Numbered from the stretch's first letter, positions 15,538 through 24,755 are shown. The stretch is 64,000 nucleotides of DNA from CAZMHL01 sp045605445 (GCA_045605445.1 JAZUPZ010000032.1:1-64000); one strand, 5' to 3'. The notes: generated by a model from the letters alone, not told the origin. A program made the numbers and translations.

Positions 15538-17130
15538 ATGACTAAAGAAATTTCAGATTCAAATTATTATGATATGGGACTTAACTCCTATGAAGGCGAC
15601 GAGCCTTATATCTTTGTAAGCTATTCTCATGCCGATACTCCGAGAGTTCGCGAGATACTAAAAAAAATAGACAGGGAAAAGTTCAGATACTGGTATGACG
15701 ACACAATGGAAATAGGGGAAGATTTCCGTCTTGAACTTCAGAACAGAATAGAAAACTGCTCTGCTTTTTTGCTCTTTATTTCCGATGCGGCAATGCAGAG
15801 CAAATATTGCGGAATGGAAATTATTCTTGCATATAAAAACAATAAGAGAATATTCCCTGTGTTCCTTGATGACGGCACCGAAATTCCCGGTGCACTCAAA
15901 ATGATTCTTGAAAATCTTCAGCACGTTAAGGGGACGACCATTGATAAGGACAGCAAATATATTGACAAGCTTATAAAGAGTCTTCCTATTGAAACAATGC
16001 GCAGTCTTTCCATAGATGACGGAATACTGGTTAGATGTAAAGACGGAAGCCGACAGATTGCCGTTCCCTCAGAGGTTCGTTTAATCGGTCAGGGTGCGTT
16101 TAAAAACTGTGAAAAGCTGGAAAATCTTGAAATCGGAGACGTGGTGGAAGCTATACAAACAGAGGCGTGCAGAGGTTGTAAACGCTTAAACGGGCTTGTT
16201 TTACCGAAAAACGTTCGTTATGTTGGTGAAAGTGCGTTCCGTGACTGCACGAGTCTTGCCTCTCTTGTTGTTGAAAACGACGATATTGAGCTGGGTGAAC
16301 GAGCTTTTGAAAACTGTGCCGTTCTTGAAAATATCAGCCTTGCAAAAGGCATATCAGAGATATATGGCGGTGTATTTAACAGCTGTAAAGCCCTTAAGTC
16401 AATAGAACTCCCCGAAATGCTTACAGTTCTTGGGGAAAGCTCTTTTGCCGACTGCATTTCCTTAAAGGAAGTTGATATTCCCTATAATGTCACCAAGATC
16501 GATGATATGGTTTTCAACGGTTGTCTCAGCCTTGAACGTGTTTATATGAAAGATAAAATCACCAAAATAGGTAAGTATGCCTTTAAGGACTGTAAAAGTC
16601 TTGAGTCGGTGTATATTCCCAAATCGGTTAATTCGATTGGTATCGGTCCTTTCAGAGGATGCACAAACTTAAAGGAAATAGAGGTAGACCCAAAGAGCCA
16701 TTACTATAAGTCGGTCGACAACGTTCTGTTCAACAAGAGTAAATCAATTCTTATTGCCTTTTCGCCTATGAAACCCGTTTCGAAATATGAAATTCCCGAT
16801 TCTGTAACGGAAATACGTGCCTGGTCATTTTGCAGCTGTACGGCGTTGAAGGAAATTGTAATTCCTGATTCCGTCACGGAAATCGGTGAAGGCGCTTTCT
16901 ATCAGTGTGAATCGTTGGTTGATATTTCAATTCCCGATTCAGTTGATAAAATTGATGATACTGCATTCAGAGGTTGCATCAATCTTGAAACCGTTGAAAT
17001 TCCCGATTCTGTGGTTGAATTTGGATGGGGCGTTTTTAATGGTTGCGACAAGCTTCGAGTAATTTGCTCCAACAATTCGGTTGCCGCTAAATACTGCGAT
17101 AAGAAAAATATTCCTCATTCGGAATTTTAA
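15538..17130 (+). CDS. TIR domain protein with BspA-type leucine-rich repeats
   Basis: A 530-aa protein. Residues about 22-150 form a TIR domain: YIFVSYSHAD (box 1), RYWYDDTMEIGEDFRLELQNRIENCSAFLLFIS, and SKYCGMEIILAY, where Glu94 occupies the position of the catalytic Glu of NADase TIR domains. After a linker come about 13 BspA-like (LRR_5) repeats of about 23 aa (e.g. SVTEIGEGAFYQCESLVDISIPD), broken once by the usual DNVLFNKSKSILIAF insert. There is no signal peptide or membrane segment, so it should be cytosolic. Such TIR-LRR architecture resembles innate-immune sensors; a role in NAD cleavage or protein recognition is inferred. GAAAGGA lies 8 bp before the start. Confidence 0.9.
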   Translation: MTKEISDSNYYDMGLNSYEGDEPYIFVSYSHADTPRVREILKKIDREKFRYWYDDTMEIGEDFRLELQNRIENCSAFLLFISDAAMQSKYCGMEIILAYKNNKRIFPVFLDDGTEIPGALKMILENLQHVKGTTIDKDSKYIDKLIKSLPIETMRSLSIDDGILVRCKDGSRQIAVPSEVRLIGQGAFKNCEKLENLEIGDVVEAIQTEACRGCKRLNGLVLPKNVRYVGESAFRDCTSLASLVVENDDIELGERAFENCAVLENISLAKGISEIYGGVFNSCKALKSIELPEMLTVLGESSFADCISLKEVDIPYNVTKIDDMVFNGCLSLERVYMKDKITKIGKYAFKDCKSLESVYIPKSVNSIGIGPFRGCTNLKEIEVDPKSHYYKSVDNVLFNKSKSILIAFSPMKPVSKYEIPDSVTEIRAWSFCSCTALKEIVIPDSVTEIGEGAFYQCESLVDISIPDSVDKIDDTAFRGCINLETVEIPDSVVEFGWGVFNGCDKLRVICSNNSVAAKYCDKKNIPHSEF

Positions 17131-17134
17131 GAGT

Positions 17135-17176
17135 AAACCCCCGCTGTAAAATTATGTTTTACAGCGGGGGTTTTTT
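17135..17176. terminator. Terminator of the permease / TIR-LRR operon
   Basis: AAACCCCCGCTGTAAAA pairs with TTTTACAGCGGGGGTTTTTT around TTATG. It also serves the convergent P-II gene. Stem and loop nearly repeat those of 14086-14127. Confidence 0.88.
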
Positions 17177-17197
17177 ACATAGGGAATTGCCGGAGTT

Positions 17198-17866
17198 TTA
17201 TATTTTATATGCCTTCTCGGTAGGGATGGCGATTATTATTCCGTTGGCATCGGTAGTGGTGCCGAATTCCCTGTTTACGTCCTCCATAATGCGGGCGCTG
17301 GTTTTAAGAGGGGCAAGTATGCAGAGAATTTCTCTTTCACCGTCAATTTCAGATTTGCCTAAGTCGGCAAACTGTTCAACGTTTGCAAGTCTGCCCTTTA
17401 TAACCGTTCCTCCGGTAGCGCCTGCTTTTCTTGCAACCTGCATAACATCGTCGCTATAGCCTTCGTTAACTGAAATAACAATAAGATTATTATGATGTTC
17501 GTTTTTCATTGAACCGTTTCCTCTCTCTATGTTTTTATTATTGTTAAAGCTTAAAATTTCCGTTAAAATTCTGTTTGCGGCAGAAACCTTTAAAATTATC
17601 ATAAGCCCGCCGTATTTTGTATGACTTTCAAAGGCAGAGCCGAAGCCTGCCATCATATCCTTAACGGCATTTTCGCTTCCAAGACTTATTATTATGTCCT
17701 TGTCCTTTGTTCCAAGGCCGAAAATGTCCATCATTTCCGTGGGAGCAGTTCCCATGCCGACGCACTGAAAGCTGACTTTGATATTCATATTTTCAAGGTC
17801 TTTGATGAGCTTCTTGCCTTTATCACGTTCAACTATTGATAAAAGCACCATTGGTCTTTTACTCAT
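17198..17866 (-). CDS. P-II-like regulatory protein (tandem domains) partner of DUF1538
   Basis: A 222-aa cytosolic protein with two related ferredoxin-like halves: MVLLSIVERDKGKKLIKDLENMNIKVSFQCVGMGTAPTEM and NLIVISVNEGYSDDVMQVARKAGATGGTVIKGR. The second matches the P-II nucleotide-binding T-loop region (GATGGTVI) and ends with REFGTTTDANGIIIAIP. The start ATG 17866 overlaps the end of the DUF1538 gene by 8 bp, with GAGGATG as ribosome site. P-II-like proteins encoded with membrane proteins typically gate or sense the partner; the ligand here is unknown. Confidence 0.85.
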   Translation of the reverse strand: MSKRPMVLLSIVERDKGKKLIKDLENMNIKVSFQCVGMGTAPTEMMDIFGLGTKDKDIIISLGSENAVKDMMAGFGSAFESHTKYGGLMIILKVSAANRILTEILSFNNNKNIERGNGSMKNEHHNNLIVISVNEGYSDDVMQVARKAGATGGTVIKGRLANVEQFADLGKSEIDGEREILCILAPLKTSARIMEDVNREFGTTTDANGIIIAIPTEKAYKI

Positions 17867-19382
17867 AATCATCCTCCTCAAAGAATAATATGTCGTCCTC
17901 AATCATGCTGATTTCGGTGTGGAACTTTCTTATTTTTCTTATGCGGCTTCTTCTTTCGCTGAACCCTAAAATCTGAATTGTTATAAGAGGGGCCATGGCG
18001 ATAAGGGCAACAATTCCGAAAGCATCGGTCATAACGTTTCCGCCCATTGCTTCGCAGGCGCCCACAGCAAAGGGAAGCATAAAGGTTGAGGTCATAGGTC
18101 CGCTGGCAACTCCGCCCGAGTCAAAAGCAATACCCGTATAAATTGTCGGAACAAAAAAGCTTATTATGAGCGATGCGGCATAGCCTGCAATTAAAAAGGG
18201 AAGAACGGGAATGCCCGTAAGAACCCTCAGCATAGAAATGCCCACAGAAACGGAAACGCCCACAGAAAGGGCAATTCCTACAGATTTCTGGGAAATTGCG
18301 CCGTTTGTAATTTCGCTTACCTGCCTTTTAAGAGAATGAACGGCAGGCTCGGCAGAAACAACGAAATAGCCCATAAGCATTCCGATGGGAATAAGCATAT
18401 TGCGGAAGGAGCTTTCTGAAATCATTGCTCCGATAAGTCTTCCCGCAGGCATAAAGCCAACGTTTGCTCCCGTAAGGAACAAAACGAGCCCGATATAGGT
18501 GTATAAAAATCCTACACACATTTTTATAACGTTGTGTATATGAAATCTTCTTGTAACAAGCTGAAAAATAATAAACAGCAAAACAATGGGAACAAAAGCA
18601 ACAAGAATTTCGCCGGCATATACGGGCAGGGCTTTTGTAAACTGAATAAAGGCTTCAATTGTGTTGTGAACATTGGTAATTTCATAGCCCGAGGTGCTCG
18701 GACGGGGATTGAAGAAAATGCTTAAAAGAAGAACCGAAAGAATAGGTCCTATACTGCAAAGGGCAACAAGACCGAAGCTGTGTTCGCCGGTATGACGTCC
18801 CTTTTTGCTTGCGGCAAGACCGGCTCCCAGTGCCATTATAAAGGGAACGGTAATAGGTCCCGTTGTAACGCCGCCCGAGTCAAAGGCGGTGGGAATAAAT
18901 TCCCTGGGAGCAAAAATGGTTGTAAGCATAATAATTAAGTAGAAAACTATGAGAAGAGCTCTTAAAGAAAGGTCTTTTTTGCTTCTTATAAGGGAAATGC
19001 TGAGAAAAATGCCGACTCCGATACCAACACAGCATATAAGCATAAGGTTGTCAATGGTGGGAACCTGCTCTGCAAGAACCTGTAAATCCGGCTCAGAAAC
19101 GGTTATGAAAAATCCGAGTATAAAGCAGATAACAAGGGGAATTAAAACTTTTCTGTGCTTGCCGAGAGATTTCCCTAAACCGTCTCCCAAAGGCTCCATA
19201 GAAATTCCCGAGCCTACGGTAAAAAAGCTCATTCCCAGAATAAGCATAACCGTACCAAGGAAAAACATAACAAGAACTCCCGTGTCAAGAGGAACGCAGG
19301 ATATGGAAAGTATCAGAACTATGAGGGCAATCGGAATAACAGAGCCGAAAGCTTCTTTTATTGATGAAAAAATATCAGACAT
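17859..19382 (-). CDS. DUF1538 family membrane protein
   Basis: A 507-aa polytopic protein made of two homologous halves with about 12 membrane segments. Each half contains an AFDSGGVTTGPITVPF-type motif (AFDSGGVASGPMTSTF in the second), which is the DUF1538 hallmark. Start ATG 19382 has GGGAG 9 bp upstream. The acidic tail (EDDILFFEEDDYE) overlaps the start of the P-II-like gene, so the two are translationally coupled and probably form a transporter with its cytosolic regulator. Substrate unknown. Confidence 0.88.
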   Translation of the reverse strand: MSDIFSSIKEAFGSVIPIALIVLILSISCVPLDTGVLVMFFLGTVMLILGMSFFTVGSGISMEPLGDGLGKSLGKHRKVLIPLVICFILGFFITVSEPDLQVLAEQVPTIDNLMLICCVGIGVGIFLSISLIRSKKDLSLRALLIVFYLIIMLTTIFAPREFIPTAFDSGGVTTGPITVPFIMALGAGLAASKKGRHTGEHSFGLVALCSIGPILSVLLLSIFFNPRPSTSGYEITNVHNTIEAFIQFTKALPVYAGEILVAFVPIVLLFIIFQLVTRRFHIHNVIKMCVGFLYTYIGLVLFLTGANVGFMPAGRLIGAMISESSFRNMLIPIGMLMGYFVVSAEPAVHSLKRQVSEITNGAISQKSVGIALSVGVSVSVGISMLRVLTGIPVLPFLIAGYAASLIISFFVPTIYTGIAFDSGGVASGPMTSTFMLPFAVGACEAMGGNVMTDAFGIVALIAMAPLITIQILGFSERRSRIRKIRKFHTEISMIEDDILFFEEDDYE

Positions 19383-19568
19383 TTTGTATTGCTCCCGTAA
19401 TTGCGGAAAAGTCCGCATAAAATCAATAATATTTTATCATATTTCGGGTGTAAAAGCAAACGAAGGAAGGGCTTTTGTGTAAAATATTATTTTACACACT
19501 ACTTGAAGTTTTTTATAATGTGTGATAATATACTTGTGGTTTTGAAAACGACGAAAGAAGGCGAGACA

Positions 19569-20810
19569 GTGAAGAATAAAAAGAGCGGAGCTATGCTGCT
19601 TATTTTCCTTGGGTGGATTGTTTATACAACCTCTTATCTTGGCAAGGTTAATTATTCTGCCAACATAACCCAGGTTATTGAGTATTATAATGTAACAAAG
19701 GCTCAGGCGGGAATTGCTCCTACGTTTTTCTTTTTTGCCTATGGAATAGGCCAGGTGTTCAACGGTCTTCTCTGTAAAAAGTATAATATAAAATGGATGA
19801 TTTTCCTTAGTCTCATTTCTTCATCTGTAATAAATTTTATAGTTGCACTAAGCAGTAATTTTAACGTTATAAAGTGGCTGTGGCTTGTAAACGGATTTGC
19901 TCTGTCAATCCTCTGGCCAACGCTGGTAAGGCTTCTTTCAGAGGCAGTTCCTCAGAAAAATCTTGGAGCTTCAAGTGTTGTTATGGGAACAACTGTTGCA
20001 ACGGGAACTCTGGTGATTTACGGCTTGAGTTCTGTGTTTGCCGCCTTCGACAAATTCAAGCTTTCTTTTTACACGGCGGCATTTGCAATAGGCGCAGTTG
20101 CCCTTTTGTGGCTTGCTTTGTATAACGGTGCAACAGCGGCATCTAAAAAAGAAAAAGATGCTGAAGACGAACCTCTTAAGGAGATTAAAACCTATAATTC
20201 GGGCAAAAAAATCAGAAAGAAAAAAGGGCAAAGAGTTTTTTATACCTCGGTATGCGTTCTCTGCTTTTGTGCAATAGGCGTTAACCTTATAAAAGACGGG
20301 CTCACAACCTGGGTTCCTTCAATTTTAAAGGAAGAGTTTTCAATGAACGATTCCCTTTCAATTCTGCTTACTCTGCTTTTGCCTGTCCTTGCAATATTCG
20401 GAAACGCTTTCGCTCTTACGGTACATAAAAAAATTCCCGATTATGTAAATCATTGTGCGGTGGTGTTTCTTGTTATGGCAGGCGTTATAGGAGTTATAAT
20501 AGGAAGTATTTCCCTTAAGCTTGCCGCTTTTATGCTTGTGGGACTTGTGGTTGTAAACTTCCTTGCATCAAGCCTTAACAGCCTTATAACAAGCATTTAT
20601 CCCCTTCTTATGAGAGAAAAAATAAATTCCGGCTCCTTTGCGGGAATTCTGAACGGCTTCTGCTATCTGGGAAGCACAATAAGCTCCTACGGGCTTGGTG
20701 TTATTGCCGACAATTTCGGCTGGACGGCGGTTTTCTATACGCTTACCGGCTTCTGTGCACTGGCATGCCTCTCCTGGGGAATATATACGGTTGTTAAACA
20801 TACGGCGTAA
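19569..20810 (+). CDS. Major facilitator superfamily transporter (OPA-like)
   Basis: A 413-aa protein with 12 predicted membrane segments and a central charged loop (about 185-225, KKEKDAEDEPLKEIKTYNSGKK region). Start GTG 19569 has AAGAAGG 7 bp upstream; the long upstream frame is not supported. GWIVYTTSYLGKVNYSANI in the first segment and DGLTTWVPSILKEEFSM in the seventh resemble organophosphate:phosphate antiporters and other MFS carriers. Substrate is not identifiable. It has no close partner: the P-II/DUF1538 pair diverges on one side, and a terminator lies on the other. Confidence 0.85.
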   Translation: MKNKKSGAMLLIFLGWIVYTTSYLGKVNYSANITQVIEYYNVTKAQAGIAPTFFFFAYGIGQVFNGLLCKKYNIKWMIFLSLISSSVINFIVALSSNFNVIKWLWLVNGFALSILWPTLVRLLSEAVPQKNLGASSVVMGTTVATGTLVIYGLSSVFAAFDKFKLSFYTAAFAIGAVALLWLALYNGATAASKKEKDAEDEPLKEIKTYNSGKKIRKKKGQRVFYTSVCVLCFCAIGVNLIKDGLTTWVPSILKEEFSMNDSLSILLTLLLPVLAIFGNAFALTVHKKIPDYVNHCAVVFLVMAGVIGVIIGSISLKLAAFMLVGLVVVNFLASSLNSLITSIYPLLMREKINSGSFAGILNGFCYLGSTISSYGLGVIADNFGWTAVFYTLTGFCALACLSWGIYTVVKHTA

Positions 20811-20814
20811 AAAA

Positions 20815-20848
20815 TGAGGTTCTCGCAAAGTTGCGGGAGCCTTTTTTA
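20815..20848 (+). terminator. Terminator of the MFS gene
   Basis: AGGTTCTCGCAA pairs with TTGCGGGAGCCT, followed by TTTTTT. Confidence 0.8.
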
Positions 20849-20919
20849 ATCCCGCTTTTATAACAATGCGAAAAACCGCAGAGGAATATCCCCCTCTTTA
20901 CCCGGGGGAAAATTTGTGG

Positions 20920-20925
20920 TATAAT
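20920..20925 (+). promoter_or_regulatory. Likely -10 element of the MAG1210-LemA operon
   Basis: TGGTATAATG gives a good TATAAT with no convincing -35 at 16-18 bp upstream, where the sequence is CTTTAC-like. Confidence 0.4.
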
Positions 20926-20946
20926 GACGAAAAAAGGGGGGAGAGT

Positions 20947-22554
20947 ATGAATTCTGTGATTTACAATCCCACGGAAGAGTTTGCCGGCAGGCTGAAAGAT
21001 TTTCACCTTGAAAATACAAACGTTTTTTTTGACGGGCTTGTTGAAAAATCGGGGGTAAATGTTGAGGAAAACCGCGAAACTGTAAAGCAGTATAATCTTT
21101 ACAAAGAAAATCTTGTCAAGCTGAAGAGAAAGCTTATCTGGTGGAGAATATTAAGAGTTCTTGCGGTAATTACAATTTTTCTTATTCCGCTGGTTATTTT
21201 TAAAATGACCCCGAAAATAAGAGAGTTAAGAAGCGAAATTGAGCTTGCCGACAGCAAGGCAGAGGAGCTTCTTGCACAGGCTTACAGTCAGATGTTACCT
21301 CTTAACAGTCTTTTTACCGACAGGGACGGGCTTAAAATAATTGAAAAAACAATTCCTCTTATTGCTTTTGACCCCTGCTTTACCGCAAAGTTTGAAGAGG
21401 ATATGAAAATTAACTTTGATTTTTGCGAATACAACGAGGGCGAGCAGTCAACAATTGACGTTCTTTCGGGAAAGTACAACGAAAATCCATTTTTGTTTGA
21501 GAATAAAATAGTACATACTATGGGCGTTGAAACCTATCACGGCTATAAGGAAATTTCCTGGACGGAAACTTACAGAGACAGCAACGGCAAACTGCAGAGA
21601 AGAACAAGACATCAAACGCTTCATGCAACCGTTCAGAAGCCAAAGCCCTTTTATAACACTCAGGTTGTTTTAAATTACGGTTCTCAGGGAGCTCCCGAGC
21701 TTTCCTTCAGCAGAGATGCAACCTATCTTGATCAGAAAAGCGAGAAGGCAATTGAACGTTATGTTAAAAAAGGGGAAAAGAAGCTTAAGAAAATGACCGA
21801 TAAGGCAATGAGCCGTAATGAAGAATTTACAAGTATGTCAAATTCGGAGTTTGAAGTTCTTTTCGATGCTCTCAACAGAACAAATGAGGTTCAGTTCAGA
21901 ACGCTGTTCACTCCTCTTGCCCAAACGAATATGGTTGAGCTGCTTCTGTCAAAAAGCGGCTTCGGGGACGATTTCAACTTTGTTAAGGCAAACAGAATGA
22001 ACAGAATTGTTTCAAAGCACAGTCAGGGCAGGGAAATAAATCTTAAGCCCGAGGGCTATACCTCTTATTCCTTTGATATAATCAAAAACAATTTTGTAAG
22101 CAGAAATACAGACTTTTTCAAGGCGGTATATTTCGATTTTGCCCCTATTCTTGCAATTCCCGCATATCAGGAAAGACCGGTTCATTCCTTAAAGCCGGTT
22201 CCCGATTTTTCAAGGCTTTATGCTCAGAAAGAATGCGAGGCTCTGGCAAATGCGGTAGACCGCAAATATGTGGTTCATCCCGCAACGAAAACCCCGGCAA
22301 TTTTAAAGTCGGCTTTTGTAAACTCAAAGGACAGTGTTGACGAAACCTGCATAACGGCTTATTCTTATGACATTGAGCAAAGGGTTGACATTGTTCAGGT
22401 AAGAGGGGGAGACGGCAGGGTTCACAACGTTTCGGTTCCCTGGGACGAATATATGCCCCTGTTGCAGGAAAACACCTTTTTCATAACAACCCTTGAAAAG
22501 GGAAAGACAAACAACGTAAAGGCAAGCCGCAACGGCTTATGCATATATAATTAA
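20947..22554 (+). CDS. MAG1210-like membrane-anchored protein
   Basis: A 535-aa protein. Start ATG 20947 has GGGGGGAGAG directly upstream. It has a helical N-terminus, one membrane segment at about 67-83 (RVLAVITIFLIPLVIF) followed by a coiled region RELRSEIELADSKAEELLAQ, and a long soluble domain with YHGYKEISWTETYRDSNGK and charged helices. The layout and the LemA gene 20 bp downstream match proteins annotated as MAG1210 family in low-GC Gram-positives. No enzymatic motif is visible. It probably works with LemA at the membrane. Confidence 0.7.
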   Translation: MNSVIYNPTEEFAGRLKDFHLENTNVFFDGLVEKSGVNVEENRETVKQYNLYKENLVKLKRKLIWWRILRVLAVITIFLIPLVIFKMTPKIRELRSEIELADSKAEELLAQAYSQMLPLNSLFTDRDGLKIIEKTIPLIAFDPCFTAKFEEDMKINFDFCEYNEGEQSTIDVLSGKYNENPFLFENKIVHTMGVETYHGYKEISWTETYRDSNGKLQRRTRHQTLHATVQKPKPFYNTQVVLNYGSQGAPELSFSRDATYLDQKSEKAIERYVKKGEKKLKKMTDKAMSRNEEFTSMSNSEFEVLFDALNRTNEVQFRTLFTPLAQTNMVELLLSKSGFGDDFNFVKANRMNRIVSKHSQGREINLKPEGYTSYSFDIIKNNFVSRNTDFFKAVYFDFAPILAIPAYQERPVHSLKPVPDFSRLYAQKECEALANAVDRKYVVHPATKTPAILKSAFVNSKDSVDETCITAYSYDIEQRVDIVQVRGGDGRVHNVSVPWDEYMPLLQENTFFITTLEKGKTNNVKASRNGLCIYN

Positions 22555-22574
22555 ATTTAAAAGGAGAAAAAATT

Positions 22575-23243
22575 ATGGCTAATCAGTTAGACGAACTCAA
22601 TCCCGAAATAAGAGAAGAAGGATTGGACACAAATGTTATTGTAAAGAAGATTCCGGCAGAGGTTGGATTCGGTTCAACAATTTTCGAAATTCTTCTGTGG
22701 GTATGCGGAATACTCCCGGGACTTATTTTCCTTTTTATGAAAATAAACGCCCAGAAGCATTTTGACCAGCTTCAGCAGAAAATTCAGAGAAACGCATCTC
22801 AGATTGACAACTATCTTGAACAAAGAGTAGTTGTTCTTCAGAACTGCGCCCGTCTTCTTGACAAGGCAATCGACCTTGATAAGAACACCTTTGAAAACAT
22901 CGCAAAATACAGAGCAGGAAGCTCTGCAAATTCCGACGAAGCCCGTAACGAGGTTGAAGGACAGATTGAAACAATTTCAAGAAATATCAACGTTGCCGTT
23001 GAAAATTATCCCGACCTTCAGGCTCACCGTGAAATTGCCGATGCAATGCAGCAGAATATGTACCTCCAGAGGGAAATAACCGCGGCAAGAGAGCTTTATA
23101 ACGACACAATCAACCAGTGGAATGCCGATATTTTTGCATGGCCTACAAAGAAAATTGTAGCCGCAAAGAACGGTTATACAACAAGAATCCCCTTTGTTGC
23201 ATCAAAGGAAATAAAACAGCAGGCAACCGGCGTATTCTTTTAA
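22575..23243 (+). CDS. lemA: LemA family protein
   Basis: A 222-aa protein with one N-terminal membrane segment (about 34-55, FEILLWVCGILPGLIFLFM) followed by the helical LemA domain: NAQKHFDQLQQKIQRNASQIDNYLEQRVVVLQN, VENYPDLQAHREIADAMQQN and REITAARELYNDTINQWN, the three conserved helices. The usual hydrophobic C-terminal FPS.l is replaced by an IFAWPTKKIVAAKNGYTTRIPF tail. LemA proteins are membrane-bound helical bundles of poorly known function. AAAGGAG precedes the start. Confidence 0.9.
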   Translation: MANQLDELNPEIREEGLDTNVIVKKIPAEVGFGSTIFEILLWVCGILPGLIFLFMKINAQKHFDQLQQKIQRNASQIDNYLEQRVVVLQNCARLLDKAIDLDKNTFENIAKYRAGSSANSDEARNEVEGQIETISRNINVAVENYPDLQAHREIADAMQQNMYLQREITAARELYNDTINQWNADIFAWPTKKIVAAKNGYTTRIPFVASKEIKQQATGVFF

Positions 23244-23275
23244 TAATTGATTTACATAACCGATGTATAACTCAG

Positions 23276-23315
23276 AAACGACAGTTCAAAAAAGGATTGT
23301 CGTTTTTGCTTTTTT
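23276..23315 (+). terminator. Terminator of the MAG1210-LemA operon
   Basis: AAACGACA pairs with TGTCGTTT over a 14-nt loop, followed by TTGCTTTTTT. Confidence 0.65.
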
Positions 23316-23382
23316 GTGATAGAATAAATTCCGGATAATTCCTGATATGTCATATCGGGTTTTGCAAGGAAGGAGAAAAGAA

Positions 23383-23679
23383 ATGGTTAAACATATTATT
23401 TTATGGACTTTAAAAGAAGAATTTAATAATGATGAGGTTAAAAAGGGAATAAAGGAAGGCCTTGAAGGACTTAAGGGCGTAATTCCCGGGCTTTTGGAAA
23501 TTAAGGTTCAAACGGAAAAGCTTCCCTCGTCAAATGCAGATGTTATGCTTTATTCTGCCTTTGAAAGCGCAGAAGCCCTTAAAAACTATGCAACTCACCC
23601 TGCTCACGTTGAAGTTGCAGATACTAAGGTAAGACCGTATACTGCAACAAGAAGCTGTATTGATTTTGAGGAAAATTGA
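23383..23679 (+). CDS. Dabb family (stress-response A/B barrel) protein
   Basis: A 98-aa product starting MVKHIILWTLKEEFNN, with AAGGAGA 7 bp upstream. The Dabb domain is shown by the opening VKHIILW, LLEIKVQTEKLPSSNADVMLYSAFESAEALKNYATHPAHVEVA and the closing RSCIDFE. It is a small dimeric alpha-beta barrel protein of general stress or small-molecule binding type. It lies 20 bp upstream of the acyltransferase gene. Confidence 0.9.
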   Translation: MVKHIILWTLKEEFNNDEVKKGIKEGLEGLKGVIPGLLEIKVQTEKLPSSNADVMLYSAFESAEALKNYATHPAHVEVADTKVRPYTATRSCIDFEEN

Positions 23680-23698
23680 TTTATAACGGGGTGTTTTT

Positions 23699-24742
23699 TT
23701 GAAAAAACAGTATTATTGCGTTGATCTGTTAAAGTTTTTGCTTGCATATTTGGTTGTTGCAATACATATAGAGCCGCTGGCTTCCTTCGGATCTTTGCCA
23801 AACTATGCGCTTACTCATTATTTGTGCAGAATTGCCGTTCCCTTTTATTTTATGGCGTCCGGCTTTTTCCTGTACGGCAAAATGAATGAAAACAGCTTTG
23901 ACGGTAACGGGGTTAAAAAATATATTCTTAAAATATTAAAGCTTTATATTATATGGACTCTTATTTATTTTCCCATTGTGCTTAACACAAGGATATTACC
24001 GGAAGAAAATGCTTCAAAAGCCTTTCTTCTGTGGCTTAAAGACGTTGCTTTTTCGGGAAGCTATGCCCAGCTCTGGTATCTTCATGCAACAATGGTTGCA
24101 GCTTTTGTTATTGCCTTTTTTGTAAAAAGAAAGGCAACCCTTAAAAGGGTGATTGTTTTTGGCGGAGTGCTTTATCTTATAGGACTTATTCCCCAGACCT
24201 ACTCCTTTGTGCTTAATTTTATAAAACCCTTTGGCGGACTATGGTCGGCTTTAAAGGGCGTGGGATTTTTAATTAAAACCACCAGAAACGGATTGTTTGA
24301 AGGGGTTCTGTTTATGAGCCTTGGAATGCTTCTTGCAAAAAATCCTGCAATGCTCAGCAGCAAAAAAGCGGCAGCAGGTTTTGGCATAAGCCTTGTTTTA
24401 ATGTTCCTTGAAGCAATTTTTGTTAAATTTGCCGGATGGGCAAGGGAAACAGATTTATATATCTTCCTTGTGCCTTTATCCTTCTGCCTTTTTGCCCTTG
24501 CAATAAATACGGAGCTTAGGGAAAGCAGGGTATATAAAAACTTAAGAACCCTGGGAATGCTCGTTTTTTATCTGCATATGCTTATAAAGCCCCTTGCAGA
24601 ATATATCACAAAAATAATCGCAGTAAATCATTCTGTGGTAAAATATCTGCTTGTGGCTGTAATAACAACGGCAGTTTCCCTTGTTATAATGCTTTTAAGC
24701 AACAAAAAAGGCTTTAAATGGCTGAAAAAACTTTATCAGTAA
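23699..24742 (+). CDS. Acyltransferase 3 family membrane protein
   Basis: A 347-aa integral membrane protein with about 10 segments. A TTG start at 23699 is used, with CGGGGTG 7 bp upstream. The acyltransferase-3 signature is at the N-terminus: CVDLLKFLLAYLVVAIHIEPL, with the conserved His, then CRIAVPFYFMASGFF. LWYLHATMVAAF is the second conserved His region. Such proteins O-acylate cell-surface glycans. It is grouped with a Dabb and an MBL protein, without an obvious pathway. Confidence 0.87.
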   Translation: MKKQYYCVDLLKFLLAYLVVAIHIEPLASFGSLPNYALTHYLCRIAVPFYFMASGFFLYGKMNENSFDGNGVKKYILKILKLYIIWTLIYFPIVLNTRILPEENASKAFLLWLKDVAFSGSYAQLWYLHATMVAAFVIAFFVKRKATLKRVIVFGGVLYLIGLIPQTYSFVLNFIKPFGGLWSALKGVGFLIKTTRNGLFEGVLFMSLGMLLAKNPAMLSSKKAAAGFGISLVLMFLEAIFVKFAGWARETDLYIFLVPLSFCLFALAINTELRESRVYKNLRTLGMLVFYLHMLIKPLAEYITKIIAVNHSVVKYLLVAVITTAVSLVIMLLSNKKGFKWLKKLYQ

Positions 24743-24755
24743 AACGGAGATTGAA

